From the NCBI GenBank assembly GCA_002470645.1, contig DKNE01000018.1:1-40876 (forward strand): a stretch of DNA of 40,876 bases. The letters run 5' to 3'. Below the pieces are notes generated by a model. That model saw only the letters and a list, made by a program, of their open reading frames with translations. It did not search any database and had not been told where the DNA came from. The stretch is from Patescibacteria group bacterium UBA7396 (GTDB lineage: Bacteria > Patescibacteriota > Gracilibacteria > BD1-5 > UBA6164). The number at the start of each line of letters is the position of its first letter. The first letter of the stretch is position 1. The position numbers and the translations under genes were made by a program. This document shows positions 1 through 10,858 of this stretch, piece by piece.

Positions 1-31
1 TTTTGTTTTTTTATTCTTCAGCGTATTGAAA

Positions 32-946
32 TTATTTATTAAAAACTGAGTCGATTAAATCATATGATCTGAGTTTTTGTAATTGTTGTCTTGTTGCACT
101 TGCTACATTTGACAATAAACTATTTGTTTCAGTATTTAATGCATATTTATCTACATTTCATTCAAAATCTGATTCTTTTGTAATTGATTCTAAAATTTTC
201 TTTTTTTCTTGTGAATTATTTCCTATCAGAGATTTTAATTGTGAATCAGCATTTTGAAGTATTTTTTTATAATCATTTCTTGACATTTTTTCAGATAATT
301 TTTCTAAATAAGTTTCAAGACTTGATACATCATAGTATCCAAAATAACTTTGAGATTCATCTTTTTTAGATTTTAAAGTTTCTAAAATACTTTCTTTGTT
401 TCCTAAATTTACATATGCTGAGTTAGCAAGATAAAGCTTTTCTCCTTCTGAAAATTCAGCTACTAATGAAATAGTTACATTTTTATATTCATCTTTAAAA
501 TCTTTTACTAAATCTGCTGTATTAAAAGTATATTCTGTTTTTCCTGGTGTAAATTTTACTACTTTATAATTATATTCTTTTTCAACGGCATCGATAGCTA
601 TATCAGCTTCCATAGCTACTGCTTTTGCATAATACATAGGACTTCCCTCTTCTACAAGAAAATAAATTTTTTTAGCTTTTTGTTTTACTTCATCTGGAAT
701 AACAATATCAGAAGTAGTAATTTTTTTTGTATAATAATTTGTATTATTATACTCTTGATCAGAAGTAATTTTGTTATTTCTGATAATAACATCGTATTTT
801 TGTAATAGTGAATCTGTCAAAGCTGTAGAAACTTCTTGTACACTTACAGAAGTAGAAATAGGCATAATTTTTACATTTGCATCTGCGAATGTATTACTTG
901 CAAATAAAGCGGTAGATGCAAGAGTTAATGCGATTACTTTTTTCAT
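32..946 (-). CDS. Secreted protein of unknown function
   Basis: The protein has 304 residues. I start it at the ATG beginning MKKVIALTLASTALFAS, because this gives a textbook signal peptide: K-K, then a hydrophobic core, then a cleavage site near T-F-A/D-A at residue 21. The Met 14 codons upstream would only add a charged and hydrophobic prefix. One UGA, 28 codons before the amber-free natural stop UAA (the UGA is at 158-160), is read as Gly. The mature part is soluble, rich in Lys, Glu, Tyr and Asn, with no transmembrane segment and no cysteine pair. The last third looks helical. I do not recognise a family. It is probably secreted or periplasm-like and is divergently transcribed from yaaA, 139 bases away. 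Confidence 0.8.
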
Positions 947-1030
947 AATATTTAAAATTAAAATATAAATTATTTTGCGTGATTGCATATGCTATAACTA
1001 TTCTATTTTAAAAAAGTGACAAAATTTTTT

Positions 1031-1057
1031 TTGTAATATAGAAAGTTTTTTTATAAT
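1031..1057 (+). promoter_or_regulatory. Putative sigma70-type promoter of yaaA
   Basis: TTGTAA at 1031-1036 and TATAAT at 1052-1057 are separated by 15 bases. The predicted start of transcription is about 20 bases before the yaaA ATG. The spacer is shorter than the usual 17, but two other candidate promoters in this window (upstream of lgt and of the DUF4012 gene) have the same layout. AT-richness makes chance matches common. Confidence 0.4.
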
Positions 1058-1085
1058 GTTCTAGCTTAACTCATAAAAATAAAAA

Positions 1086-1754
1086 ATGAAAATGCTTTTT
1101 TTACTTCCTCCAAGCGAAGGGAAAACACATGGATGAATCTTTGAAAATGAAATAGTAACTTTTCCTTTTAAAAAACCAGAAAAAATTATAAAACAAGCAA
1201 CAGAAAAAGATTTAAAGTGCACTACAAAAAGATTTGAAGAAGCCAAAAATTTAAATAAAAATATAGAAAAATGACCATTTAGAAAAGCAATAGAAAGATA
1301 TAGTTGAGTTATGTATAATGCTATTTGATATGAAAAAATGAGCAAAAAATGACAAAAATATTTTGAAAATCATTTTCTTATCCTTTCTGGAATGTATGGA
1401 ATATTAAAGCCAGAAGATTATATTTGAAATTATAAACTTCCTATTGAAGCTGCTTGACTTTCTCTCTATTGGAAAAAACAAATTACACAGACTTTAAAAA
1501 ATATAGATGCCGATATTATCATTGATTTTTTGCCTTTGAGTTATAAAAAAATGATTGATTTTTCTCAAATTGGGAAAAAAGTTGTAGAAGTTAATTTTAT
1601 AGAAAAAACATCTTGAAAAAAACTTGCGCATTGAGTAAAAAAGATAAAATGAGAATACATTCATTTTGTTTGTGAGAAACAAATAGCTCATATAAATGAT
1701 TTATGAAAATATGTTTTTGATGAGTGAATTATACTGATTGAAGAAAAATATTAA
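1086..1754 (+). CDS. yaaA: YaaA family protein (DUF328, peroxide stress)
   Basis: The protein has 222 residues once about 14 UGA codons are read as Gly. The N-terminus carries the family hallmark L-L-P-P-S-E-G-K-T. The centre has the second conserved block, reading L-S-G-M-Y-G-I-L-K-P (around residues 107-116), followed by Y-K-L-P. Length is close to the family norm of about 250. In E. coli YaaA lowers intracellular iron during peroxide stress, and the fold binds DNA. Whether that role holds here is inference. It has its own predicted promoter, and the BatD-like gene begins 21 bases after its stop, so the two are probably co-transcribed. Under the standard code this gene would be invisible. 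Confidence 0.88.
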
Positions 1755-1775
1755 TTTATTTTTTAAACAAATTAT

Positions 1776-2603
1776 ATGAAAAAAATAAGTGTTTTTATAA
1801 TAATATTTTTTTGATTATTTGGGAATATTTTTGCGCAAAATGCTGTTTTAGAAGTGGAGAAAACTCAAATAGCAACTTGAGAAAAATTTTCAGTTATAGT
1901 AACTTTAGATGATATTTGAGAATTCGTAGAATTGAAATGATCTGAGAATTTTAAAAAAATATCTGAGTCAGAATCAACTTCTAGTATGAGTCAAATGACT
2001 ATTATAAATGGTGAAATGAAGCAAGAAAATAAAACTATACGTGAAATATTCTTTACTCTATCTCCTTTTTCTGCCTGAGAATTTCAACTTTGACCAGCTA
2101 TTTTTCAAACTTCGAGCGGAACGGTTTCTTCTAATACGGTAAAGATACAAGTAACGGGAGATATGATAAAAAATGAATCCCTTCCCGAAAGGAACAAAGG
2201 GTTTTTGTTTACTTTTTTGTGAAATCCAATCATTATAATATTTTTTCTCTTTTTTCTTTGACTTTTATGATATTGGTATAGTTTGTTTCAAAATAATAAA
2301 AAGATATTTGCTCAAAAAATGCCTAATACTCCTAAAAAAGAAATTATTTTTCCACTTCAAGATGATACTGATTTTGAATCAAAAATGTATGATATTTTTA
2401 TCAAATATTTAGAAGAAACATTTTATGGGAAAGATTTTTATTATAAAACTCTTTCAGAAATCGCCAGTGAAATAGATAAAAAAGAATATCCTGAAATACA
2501 TAGCATTATAGAATTATTACAAAAAATAAAATATTCTCCTGATAAATCGCAAAAAAAACTGCTTTTAGAAAAATTACAACAAATAATAAAACCTCACTTT
2601 TAG
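1776..2603 (+). CDS. BatD-like membrane-anchored protein
   Basis: The protein has 275 residues. A signal peptide (about residues 1-20, ending F-A-Q) is followed by an extracytoplasmic beta-rich region that starts V-E-K-T-Q-I-A-T-G-E-K-F, the opening pattern of BatD (oxygen tolerance) domains. A single transmembrane helix lies at about 147-170, with a UGA-glycine-rich core. A helical cytoplasmic tail of about 100 residues follows. BatD proteins of other bacteria are much longer with several repeats, so this is a minimal one-domain version. The assignment rests on topology and the N-terminal pattern. No BatA, BatB or MoxR partner is visible nearby. The TAG stop lies inside a terminator hairpin. 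Confidence 0.5.
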
Positions 2604-2612
2604 TGAGGTTTT
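2588..2612. terminator. Bidirectional terminator shared by two convergent genes
   Basis: An 11-base perfect stem (2588-2598 with 2602-2612) closes a 3-base T loop. Each arm begins or ends with A4/T4, so it works in both directions. The stop of the BatD-like gene (2601-2603) lies in the hairpin and the photolyase stop (2611-2613) overlaps its far edge. Confidence 0.75.
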
Positions 2613-3939
2613 ATAGTATTTCTTTACTTTGCTTATACATTTCTTTTGCTATTTTTTGTTCTCTATTATGATCAACTATGATAGGAAAATAATCAGATAA
2701 ATGATGTGTGATTGGATCGTGTATTTCAAAGGGTTCATATTTTTCTAATCCTTTGATGTATTTTTTGATAAATAGAGTCTCTTTATCAAATTTTTGCGAT
2801 TGTAGTATAGGATTGAAAATTCTTATAGGTTTTGGGTCAGCTCAAACAGAGGCAGACCATTGCCAATTTCAAAAATTAATATTTTCATCATAATCAAGCA
2901 AATGTTTTTTAAAAAACTTTTCTCCTAATCTCCAATCAATATGCAAATCTTTAGTTAAAAATGAAGCCGTAATCATACGTCATCTTCCGTGCATCCGATT
3001 GGTAGTAAGAAGTTGTTTTATACAAGCATCAACGATAGGATATCCAGTTTCTCCAGCGATAAATTTTTGAAAATATATATTATTTTCATCTGTTTCCCAG
3101 GAAATATTTCTTTTGGTGGCTTGGAATTCTATTTCTTTACATTCAGGAAAATAATAATCTATGTGTTGCCAAAATTCTCTCCAAGCAAGTTCACTCACAA
3201 AACTTTCTATATGTGCACTTTTGTTGTATATTTGACGAATAGAAAAGATTCAAAAACGAATATACACCGAAAGTTTTGAAGTCCCGTCTCTATCAAGATC
3301 ATTCCTTAAGTCATTATAGTTTTCATGGAGAAAAGAAGTAAATCTTTTTTGTCCAAATTCAAAAGTAAAAAATGGATGAGTTGGAAGAGAGATAAAATCT
3401 TTTGGCTCAAAATTTTCTTCTGTAGTAATAGCTTTGAAAGGTTTTGGAGAAAGTTCTTGCGTATCTTTGTGCTTTTTTTGCCAAAGTTTAAAATATGGAG
3501 TAAATACTTTTCTTTGCTCAATATCTTCTGGCTCCACTAAGAGATAATCAGAAACTTGAATAAAGTTTTTTCCCATTGAATACAGTGTTTCTTTGAGTAA
3601 TGAATCTCTTTTTTTCGCTCCATAACGAGAATAACTTTTATTGACATAGACAGTATCAATAGAATATTTTTCGACAAGAAAAGGAACAATTTTTTCTGGA
3701 AAATCATAAAATATTCTCAGTTTCTGCTGAGATAATTTTTCAATATCTTCTGAAAGTTTTTCTAAAACTTCTCTCAGAAATCAAAACTTTTTATCTTGAG
3801 TTCCTCAAAAGTCTGAAATAATATTTTTATCCAAAATAAAAATTGGTAATATTTCATCACTTTCTTCAATCGCTTTTATAAGTCATCTATTATCATAGAC
3901 TCTGAGATCTTGACGGAAAATAAATAGGGATTTTTTCAT
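2611..3939 (-). CDS. phrB: Deoxyribodipyrimidine photolyase / cryptochrome family
   Basis: The protein has 442 residues, slightly short for class I photolyases (450-480). The N-terminal Rossmann-type domain opens with F-I-F-R-Q-D-L-R-V-Y-D-N, the family's R-x-D-L-R-x-x-D-N pattern. The C-terminal FAD-binding domain contains W-R-E-F-W-Q-H, the T-G-Y-P-I-V-D-A block, N-R-M-H-G-R-G-R-M-I, F-L-T-K-D-L-H-I-D-W and the W-Q-W-S-A-S-V-G-A-D block that contacts flavin and lesion. It would repair UV-induced pyrimidine dimers using blue light. In-frame UGAs all fit Gly. Start is the ATG before K-K-S-L-F. A light-driven repair enzyme suggests that the organism or its host lives in lit habitats. CPD specificity versus a cryptochrome role cannot be decided from sequence alone. 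Confidence 0.9.
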
Positions 3940-5161
3940 GGGGGGAGTAAAAATATTTAATATGGTGTTTTGTGTAAGTTTTTTTAAATTCACAAAAAGT
4001 CGCTTTTTAAGTACTTAAATACTAATAAATTTTTATCAAAAAACAAGAAAGAGTTATATTTTTATCTGTATTTTTACTTATTTGATGAGAAAAAAATTAT
4101 AGAGAGAAAATATGAGAGTTTTTTTATAATTTTATTAATGTAGTATATAATCAAGTTAAGATTACTAAAGATATTCATAATAAGTAAAATTTAATTTGAT
4201 ATCATATTTCTTCTTGTTTAAATTCATCTGAATTAAAAAAATTTTAAAAATATCATATGAAAGATATAAAGTATGGTAAAATAAGAAAACTTAAGGCTCA
4301 ATTCAATTTTTCTTCACTTCATAAAAAAAGGAGTATAACTAAAAAAGGAGAAATTAAAAACATTAACCTTGTTATTTTTTAAAAATATGTAGGTTGTTTA
4401 TAATAAATATTTTTTTTCATTTCATTCTCAATATCTTGTGAATATTTTATTATTAAATCTATTTCATAAATAACACTTCAATTTTGATTATTAGAAATTC
4501 ATCATAATAATCTTTTAACTTTATCAGATGATTTCTTAATATTTTCAGTATTTTTTTTATTACAAAGTATTTTGATACTATTTCTCTTCAAAATAGTTTT
4601 ATGTCTATTAAAGTACTATTATGTTTTTTAAATATATCTGCAAAACTTAAATTCATAAAAATTCAATTATAAACTAAACTCTAAAACTCTCCTGCATCAT
4701 TCCATTATAGAACTCTTCCAATTTCTTTAAACTTTCTTTTTGTTTTGGAATAATTTCTTCGTTTTTTTCTACAATAGAAGTAAATTTATTTTGGAGAGAT
4801 ATAGAAGGAAGAAAAATATCTAAATTTCAAATCAAATTAAGATTTAAATTTTCTTGATTTCATTGTCTTGAAAAATCTCCTATATAATTTTTATTTGACT
4901 TTCTATATAGTTTATTATTCAATACAAATCAATAATAAAAAAAATATATGGTACTATTGCTTGAAAAAATATCTTTCTCACTTTGTCTGAGTTTCTTTTT
5001 CAAGCATTTCTGGATATTAGATAATATTTTTATTTATATATCTACAATATTATAAATAAAAATATATTTTTTTCAAAATTTTCTTTTCTTCAATCACTAT
5101 CTCTTGCAATAATCAAAAAAAACATATATTTATACATGTTTAGTTCTTAATTATTTTTCTT
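3940..5161. other. Long gene-poor stretch with decayed coding remnants
   Basis: This is the largest gap in an otherwise tightly packed window. It holds the HsdS remnant described separately (4674-5033). It also holds two small doubtful frames: a plus-strand Lys-rich ORF of 41 codons (4257-4382), and a minus-strand ORF beginning M-N-L-S-F-A-D-I-F-K-K (4656 down to 4459). The latter could continue to about 4379 after a shift at a run of eight A, where the other frame remains open and lacks stops. I recognise neither. No tRNA, inverted terminal repeat or transposase was seen. The picture is of a former accessory island, probably restriction-modification, now eroding. Confidence 0.45.
4674..5033 (-). 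pseudogene. C-terminal remnant of type I restriction specificity subunit HsdS
   Basis: About 119 codons are open after an in-frame UAA, ending in UAG. The reading runs S-S-N-S-T-I-Y-F-F-Y-Y-G (end of a target-recognition domain), then L-N-L-N-L-I-G-N-L-D-I-F-L-P, then S-L-Q-N-K-F-T-S-I-V-E-K, and closes on a long helix ending L-E-E-F-Y-N-G-M-M-Q-E-S-F. This is the classic HsdS pattern: the I-P-x-P-x-L-x-x-Q block, then the spacer coiled coil that holds HsdM. Only the last third remains. There is no start codon with a sensible upstream part, and no hsdM or hsdR in the window. UGA still reads as Gly (R-Q-G-N-Q, L-I-G-N-L), so the gene decayed in, or was adapted to, a code-25 genome. Confidence 0.7.
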
Positions 5162-7054
5162 ATGAAAGCATTGAATATGTTTCGTTTTGAAAGTTTGAAA
5201 GAAAACATCGTGAGGATCAGTAAAAGATTTCCTCTTGGAGTATTTCTTGTATTTGCTCTTACGATATTGTTATTTTTCTTAACCAGAGGTAATTTTTCTG
5301 TTGATATGGAAAACATTATTGGAAGAATCATTTTTTCTATCATTATTTGATTTTTCTTGAGCTTATGAGTATATCTTTTTTGAGAAACTCATCGCTATAA
5401 AATAGATGCTCAGTGGTTACAACTCTTTCCATTTGTGTTTTGAGTGCTTTTTTATTTTAGTTTTTCTGTTCAGTTTGATAATATTGATAATCTCATATAT
5501 TTTATCCTAACTGGAGTGGGAATTATCTGATTTTTATATATTGCACCTTTTTTCAAAAAAATACTTTCATGACAAGAAATAAAAGGAGTGTATTATCGTT
5601 ATTTTTATAATATTAGTGTTGTTTTTCTCATTTCTTCTATACTCGGATGAGTGTTATTTTGACTCTGATCGATAGGGATTTCAGCAGTATTTGCTTTGTT
5701 TGATATTAATTGGTGATACAATGATATCTATGGTGATTGGGCTATTCTTGCTTTAGCTTGTATTGCTCCTCTTTTTTGACTCACTCAAATACCTGAAAAA
5801 GAAAGTTTTGAAAAACAAGAAATCGTAGAAAATAAATTCTTTTCTTTTTTAGTAAAATATATTGCGACACCTTTTATTTATGTGTATTTTATCATACTTT
5901 ACGCATATAGTGTGAAAGTTCTTCTGCATTTTTGAGATTGGCCAAAATGAGAAGTAAGTTGGATGGTAATAGGATTTAGTATTTTTGGGTACTTAATCTA
6001 TATGTTTTCTTCTTATTTTGATGAACAAAGTGGATTTATTAAAACCTTTAGAAAATATTTTCCTTTTGTAGTTATTCCACAAATAGCGATGCTTTTTTAT
6101 GCGATTTATTTAAGAATTGCTCAATACGATATCACAGTAAATAGATACTTTGTCGTTGTATTTGGGATTTGGCTTTTGGTGATTTCCCTTTATTTTATAG
6201 TTTCAAAAAAGAAAGAAATTGCAGTTATTCCAAGTGTATTAACTCTCTTTACTATTATTATTTCTCTTGGTCCTTGGTGAGTATATTCTCTTCCAGAATC
6301 AAGACAATACGCTCGTTTAGAAAATAATTTGATACAAGCGGGTATTTTAAAAGATGGAAATATTACTCCTCTGAAAAATTATGAAGATATTAGTAGTGAG
6401 CTTTCAAAAGAAATCTATGAATGAATTGATTATTTATGTGATTACAATGATTGTCAAAGTGTAAAAAAATTATTTTCTCAAATATATGCTGACTTTCTAA
6501 AAAGACATAGAGAAGAATTTGATACTTATTGGGAAAATGATATTAAAAATCCAGATGGAAGTAAAATAGAGAGAGTCTATACTCCACCTTCAAATTGGTC
6601 AGTAGTGAGTGATATCACGACTCAAATAAAAGTAAGATCATATTACAATAGCGTATCTGAGGAAGAAATAGTATATTTTTATTGAACAGATACAGAAAAA
6701 ATATTTCCAGTTTCAATAGAAGGATATAGAAAAATGTACAAAATTGCCCTCTATGAAAAAACTGCAAATGTTTCTTTTTCATATGATTTAAAAAAGAAAA
6801 CTCTTGAATTAAAGGATGGAGATATACAAGATACGATTGATATTTCACCAGTAGTAGATACACTTTCATCTATTTATAAAGATACAAAAACAGCAACTTT
6901 TTATAAAAATAGTGCCGTGTATGAACTTTCGTGAGAAAAATATAGCTACAAGCTTATTTTAGAAAATATAAATATACAAAATCCTCTGCATGTATGAGGT
7001 ATTAATATACAATATGGTTCATCTAATATGTGATGATATTTACTACAAAAATAA
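5162..7054 (+). CDS. Polytopic membrane protein, DUF4153-like
   Basis: The protein has 630 residues, with roughly the first 400 forming about ten hydrophobic helices and the last 220 a soluble extracytoplasmic or cytoplasmic domain. The late membrane segments contain a block reading R-Y-F-V-V-V-F-G-I-W-L-L, like the conserved N-R-Y-x-x-x-x-x-x-x-W motif of DUF4153 proteins, and a following L-G-P-W-G-V-Y-S-L-P-E-S-R-Q junction (compare G-P-x-x-x-x-x-x-S-x-x-x-Q). The soluble tail has many Tyr and Asp and no recognised catalytic motif. The biochemical role of DUF4153 proteins is not established. The gene stands alone between the decayed region and two tandem terminators. Start is the first ATG of the frame. 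Confidence 0.6.
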
Positions 7055-7085
7055 AAATAGGGAGTATTTCCCTATTTTTATTTTT
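7052..7085 (+). terminator. Terminator overlapping the stop of the DUF4153-like gene
   Basis: A 12-base perfect stem (7052-7063 with 7069-7080) and a 5-base loop, followed by T-rich sequence. The UAA stop is the first three bases of the hairpin. Confidence 0.75.
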
Positions 7086-7097
7086 TCTTAAAAATCT

Positions 7098-7132
7098 AAA
7101 AAATTGTTACAGAAATGTAACAATTTTTTTTT
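7098..7132 (+). terminator. Second, tandem terminator hairpin
   Basis: A 13-base perfect stem (7098-7110 with 7117-7129) and a 6-base loop, ending in nine T. It follows the first hairpin by 18 bases and separates the DUF4153-like gene from the next gene, which starts at 7167. It could also act as a leader hairpin. Confidence 0.65.
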
Positions 7133-7166
7133 ATACATTTTTTGTTTATTTATTAATAAAAAATGT

Positions 7167-8006
7167 ATGAAGAAAAATATTACCGTACAATCGCTAGCTC
7201 CAAGAGAACTGAGTCAATGAGATTTTGAAAGACTCAATGAAGTTACACAAGATATGTGGGCAGAATGAATTTGAGAATTTGTACAATGCCAGTGTTGTCA
7301 TACTATGATGTCAAAGAAAGATATCTTTTGACACTTAGAAAAAGAAATATATGATGAGACCGTTCAAAAAATTATGTGAATATTATCTCTCCATGAAATA
7401 CCTTGTATATCGTGCGGATGAAAAACAAAATTTATATATGGTCATGAACATGTAGAAAAGATACAAGAAAGACTTTTAAAAAGCGAAGAATCATTTTTAG
7501 TAGTATGTAAAAATGATGTGTGAGAAATAGTTTGATATGAAGAAGGATATTTTGATACTTTAGAAAATATTTTTTCAAGAGAGTTTGCCTATCATTATGA
7601 AGAAATTTGACTTCCTGAAATACAAAAAAGAATTCAAAATATTTTGTGATATACTCCAGAAAAAATGTTTGTCATGTCATCGATATGATTTTTACAAAGT
7701 TATATCAGTTTTTTTACTCTTTTTGAAGTATTAAAAGAATTTGCGCTTCATCTCCCTGAAAGACATCTTTTTACTCCAGCGATTACAGAAGTCGATGAAA
7801 AAAATAGTTTACATATGGTTACTCAAGTAATGGGATGAATTTCTTTATGATTTCAAGAATCTTCTTACTGGAGAGAAAAAATCATAAATACGGGAACTGG
7901 GTATAAAAGTCATTTGAAGGTTATTCCTGAAGTGGGAAGAAACTACAAGCATTATTTATCATGAGGAGTAAAACATTTTTTAGCATTATCAAAAGCACAA
8001 AAGTAA
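7167..8006 (+). CDS. Zinc-ribbon-like orphan protein
   Basis: The protein has 279 residues with about 17 UGA-glycines. A metal-binding look is given by C41-x-C43-C44-H45, H56 and C80-x-x-C83-G-G, which could form a zinc ribbon or knuckle. The middle (about residues 105-150) reads L-V-V-C-K-N-D-V-G-E-I-V-G-Y, reminiscent of the beta-strands of GNAT acetyltransferases, but the acyl-CoA P-loop is not clear. No signal peptide or membrane segment is present. I do not assign a function. I chose the ATG at 7167: the ATG four bases earlier is in another frame and soon meets a stop. The histidine kinase gene follows after 22 bases. Confidence 0.7.
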
Positions 8007-8028
8007 TTTATTTTTTATTGTTTATACT

Positions 8029-10107
8029 ATGAGTTTTTATTTATTAATATACATAGTTTCCATCGTATTCTCTATTTACTGAGGATGTCTCGTTTATAAA
8101 ATTTATAAAAATGCCTTTGGGATATTTTTTCTTTTATTTACGATTTTTATGTCTGGGTGGTTTGTTTTATTTTTCTTATTTTTTTCAGGAATAAGTGGAG
8201 TAGAAAATTTATTATTTATTTCTCGTTTTTGTTTTTGAATTTGAGTATTAACAACCTATAGTCTTTTATTTTCACTTTATTTTTTTAATATTTGAAAAAA
8301 TAATTTATCAAAAAAATCTTATTTATTTATTATATTATTTTTTATAAGTATTTTATGAATTTATATAGGAAGTGATAGAATTATTTATGATTTAGAATTT
8401 TCTCAAAGTGAAAATGTTTATCGTGAAATACCTGGAAAATGGTTTCTTTTACATGTATTTTTTCAATCTTTTTTTGTAGTAGCTTTTGTAATTATGGCTT
8501 TTATAAAATGAAAACAATCTTCCTATATCAATAGATTAAGATTAAAATATATTTCATTTTTTTCTTATTTACTACTATTTTTACTTATCACATTTCAGTT
8601 ATTTTTACCTATGATGTGAATTCGGATTTTTGAGAGAGAAATTATTTTAATATATACATTTTTTATTTCTTGAGTAGTTTATGTAATTAAAAAATATTAT
8701 TTTACAAATGTATATTATTCAATTTGAAAAATATTTATTTGATTGTTGGCTTGAATACTCTCTCTTGGAAGTATTTTTTGACTTACACAACTGTATGAAT
8801 ATTTCAATAATGGATTTTGGGGAAATACCAATTTTACTTGATATGCAAACATAGTAATATGAATTATTTTTTATATTATTTTTTATAAAATTTTATATAA
8901 TTTTTTATTATGAAGAGATCAATATAGTACTTTTGAATGATTTATCAATAAACTCAAACAAAATATTTCTCTTATAACTGACTTTCATAAACTTTGCCCC
9001 TATTTAGAAAAAGAATTAAAATCTATTTTTAAAACTCATTATTGTAAAGTATCTTTATTTGATAATTTTTCAAATAAAGAATTAAAAAAATTTTTCCAAA
9101 AAAATAATTGAATGAAATTATTTATCAATGATATTGTTTTTATAGAAGAAAATAAATCAAAATTTGATAAAAAAAATATTTTACTTGATTTAGATAATAA
9201 AGATTTTTTGATATTTCCAATTTTTAACAGTCAAGAAAATATATGAATTATCTCTCTTGGAATAAAGTCTTTTTGAGATTTTTATAACAAAACAGAAATT
9301 AAAATTATACAAGATTTTATATTTTTTATTGAACATCATTTAAAATATATTCAATCATTTGAAAAAATAAGAGATCTTTCTTTGAATTTAGATAAAAAAA
9401 TCGATGAAAAAACTATTGAATACAACAATCTTATCAATAAACAAAAAGAGTTTATTGCCATGATTTCTCATGAAATCAGATCTCCAGTAGCTTCTGCTAT
9501 ATTTCAAGCAGATAGTATGCTGGATGATATAAAAACTGGGGATATATTCGATATAAAATCCGAGCTTGAAATACTTAATTCTATCCTTATAAAAATATGA
9601 GAACTTACTTCAAAGTTATTTGCAGTTCAATACTATGATACTCACAATGTTACACTCTATTTAGAAGAAATTCATATTCCGTACTTATTAAAAAATGAAA
9701 TAGAAGTTCATACCCATACAAGTGAAAATATTCAATTTATAGATAGAGTTGATAAAAATATTTGATTTCTCAAAATAGATAAGGTACAATTCAGGCAAGT
9801 TATAGAAAATCTTATCTCAAATGCCATCAAATTTACTCAAGGAAAAGACGGAATTGTTTGTGTAACTTGATATAAAACTGATGCCAGTTTTATAGTAAAA
9901 ATAGAAGATAATGGTGAAGGATTTGAATGAATTAAAATATGAGATTTATTTGATAAATATAGTAAATGAAATACCAATATTATTTGACTATGAATGTGAC
10001 TCTACTTATGTAAAAAAATTATTTCTATGCATCAAGGAACCATTCACGCAGGTTTTTCTCAAGAATTTTGATGAGCTGAATTTATTATTGAAATACCTAT
10101 AATATAA
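8029..10107 (+). CDS. Membrane-bound sensor histidine kinase
   Basis: The protein has 692 residues. About eight hydrophobic helices fill the first 290 residues, similar in plan to the 7TM or MASE-type input domains of orphan kinases. A GAF-like soluble stretch follows (about 300-440). Next comes a coiled region and the dimerisation/phosphoacceptor helix with M-I-S-H-E-I-R-S-P (His481 is the expected phosphorylation site). The ATPase domain has the N box Q-V-I-E-N-L-I-S-N-A-I-K-F, the G1 box I-E-D-N-G-E-G-F and the G2 box G-L-G-M-G-L. Several glycines of these boxes are UGA, which cuts the gene into many short standard-code ORFs. The response regulator starts 31 bases downstream and is the obvious partner. 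The signal sensed is unknown. Confidence 0.88.
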
Positions 10108-10138
10108 AAATAAAAAAATATAATTTTTAGCAAAAGAA

Positions 10139-10843
10139 ATGAATATTTTAATTATTGAAGACGACGAGTTTTTAGCAGAAAAGATAAAAAATATTTTTGA
10201 ATCAAAAGTTATTACTAATAGAGTTTGTATCCTTCATTCTTTATGAGAATTTCAACATCATATGAGTATTATATCATCATATGATATTATTCTTACTGAT
10301 ATAAAGTTGTCACCCCATTATAACAATAAAGATGGTTTTGAAATCATACAAATAATACGTAAAAAAGATAAAAAAATTCCTGTTGTGGTTATAAGTGGAA
10401 ATAGTTATATAGAAAATCTTAGATATGCTTTTGAGTGCGGAGCAAGTGATTATATTATTAAGCCATTTCGACTCAAAGAATTAGAGGTGAGAATTATGAA
10501 TTGGTTTAAAAATTATTATCTTTCACATCTCTATTTTTTATGAAATATTCATTCTTATAAATGACTTTGTTATGACATGGGGAGTAATGAATTTTATTTT
10601 GAAAATCAAAAAATAATTCTTACAAAAAATAATAAATATATATTATCTCTCTTTTTTGTTCATAGAGAAAAATTATTATCTGAAAACTTTTTAATCGAAA
10701 AAATTTGGTGAGATATTTGTTTCATAATAAATAGAAATTTGAGAGTAAATATTTTGAGACTTAAAAAATGACTTTCCCCTTTTTGACTCGATAATCGGAT
10801 ACAAAATATTCATGGAGAATGATATATATTTTCAGCACAATAA
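10139..10843 (+). CDS. OmpR-family response regulator
   Basis: The protein has 234 residues. The receiver domain (about 1-120) shows the acidic pair D8-D9, the phosphoacceptor Asp54 in I-I-L-T-D-I-K-L, the S/T position in V-V-V-I-S-G and the lysine of Y-I-I-K-P-F. The C-terminal winged helix (about 140-234) contains L-I-E-K-I-W-G-D and ends R-I-Q-N-I-H-G-E-G-Y-I-F, the usual end of the OmpR/PhoB wing (R-x-x-x-G-x-G-Y). It should be phosphorylated by the kinase encoded just upstream and bind DNA as a dimer. Target genes are not evident. The next gene (COG2509 flavoprotein) starts 15 bases later and may share the transcript. Confidence 0.9.
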
Positions 10844-10858
10844 TAATTTGTATTTCAT

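Noticed and set aside
158..988. A 276-residue standard-code ORF on the minus strand taken at face value
   Set aside because: Its end is a UGA, which is glycine here, and its first Met lies before a perfect signal peptide start; the gene is 32-946.
3940..4656. tRNA, small RNA or mobile element in the long gap
   Set aside because: No cloverleaf, no terminal inverted repeats and no transposase reading were found; only weak small frames remain.
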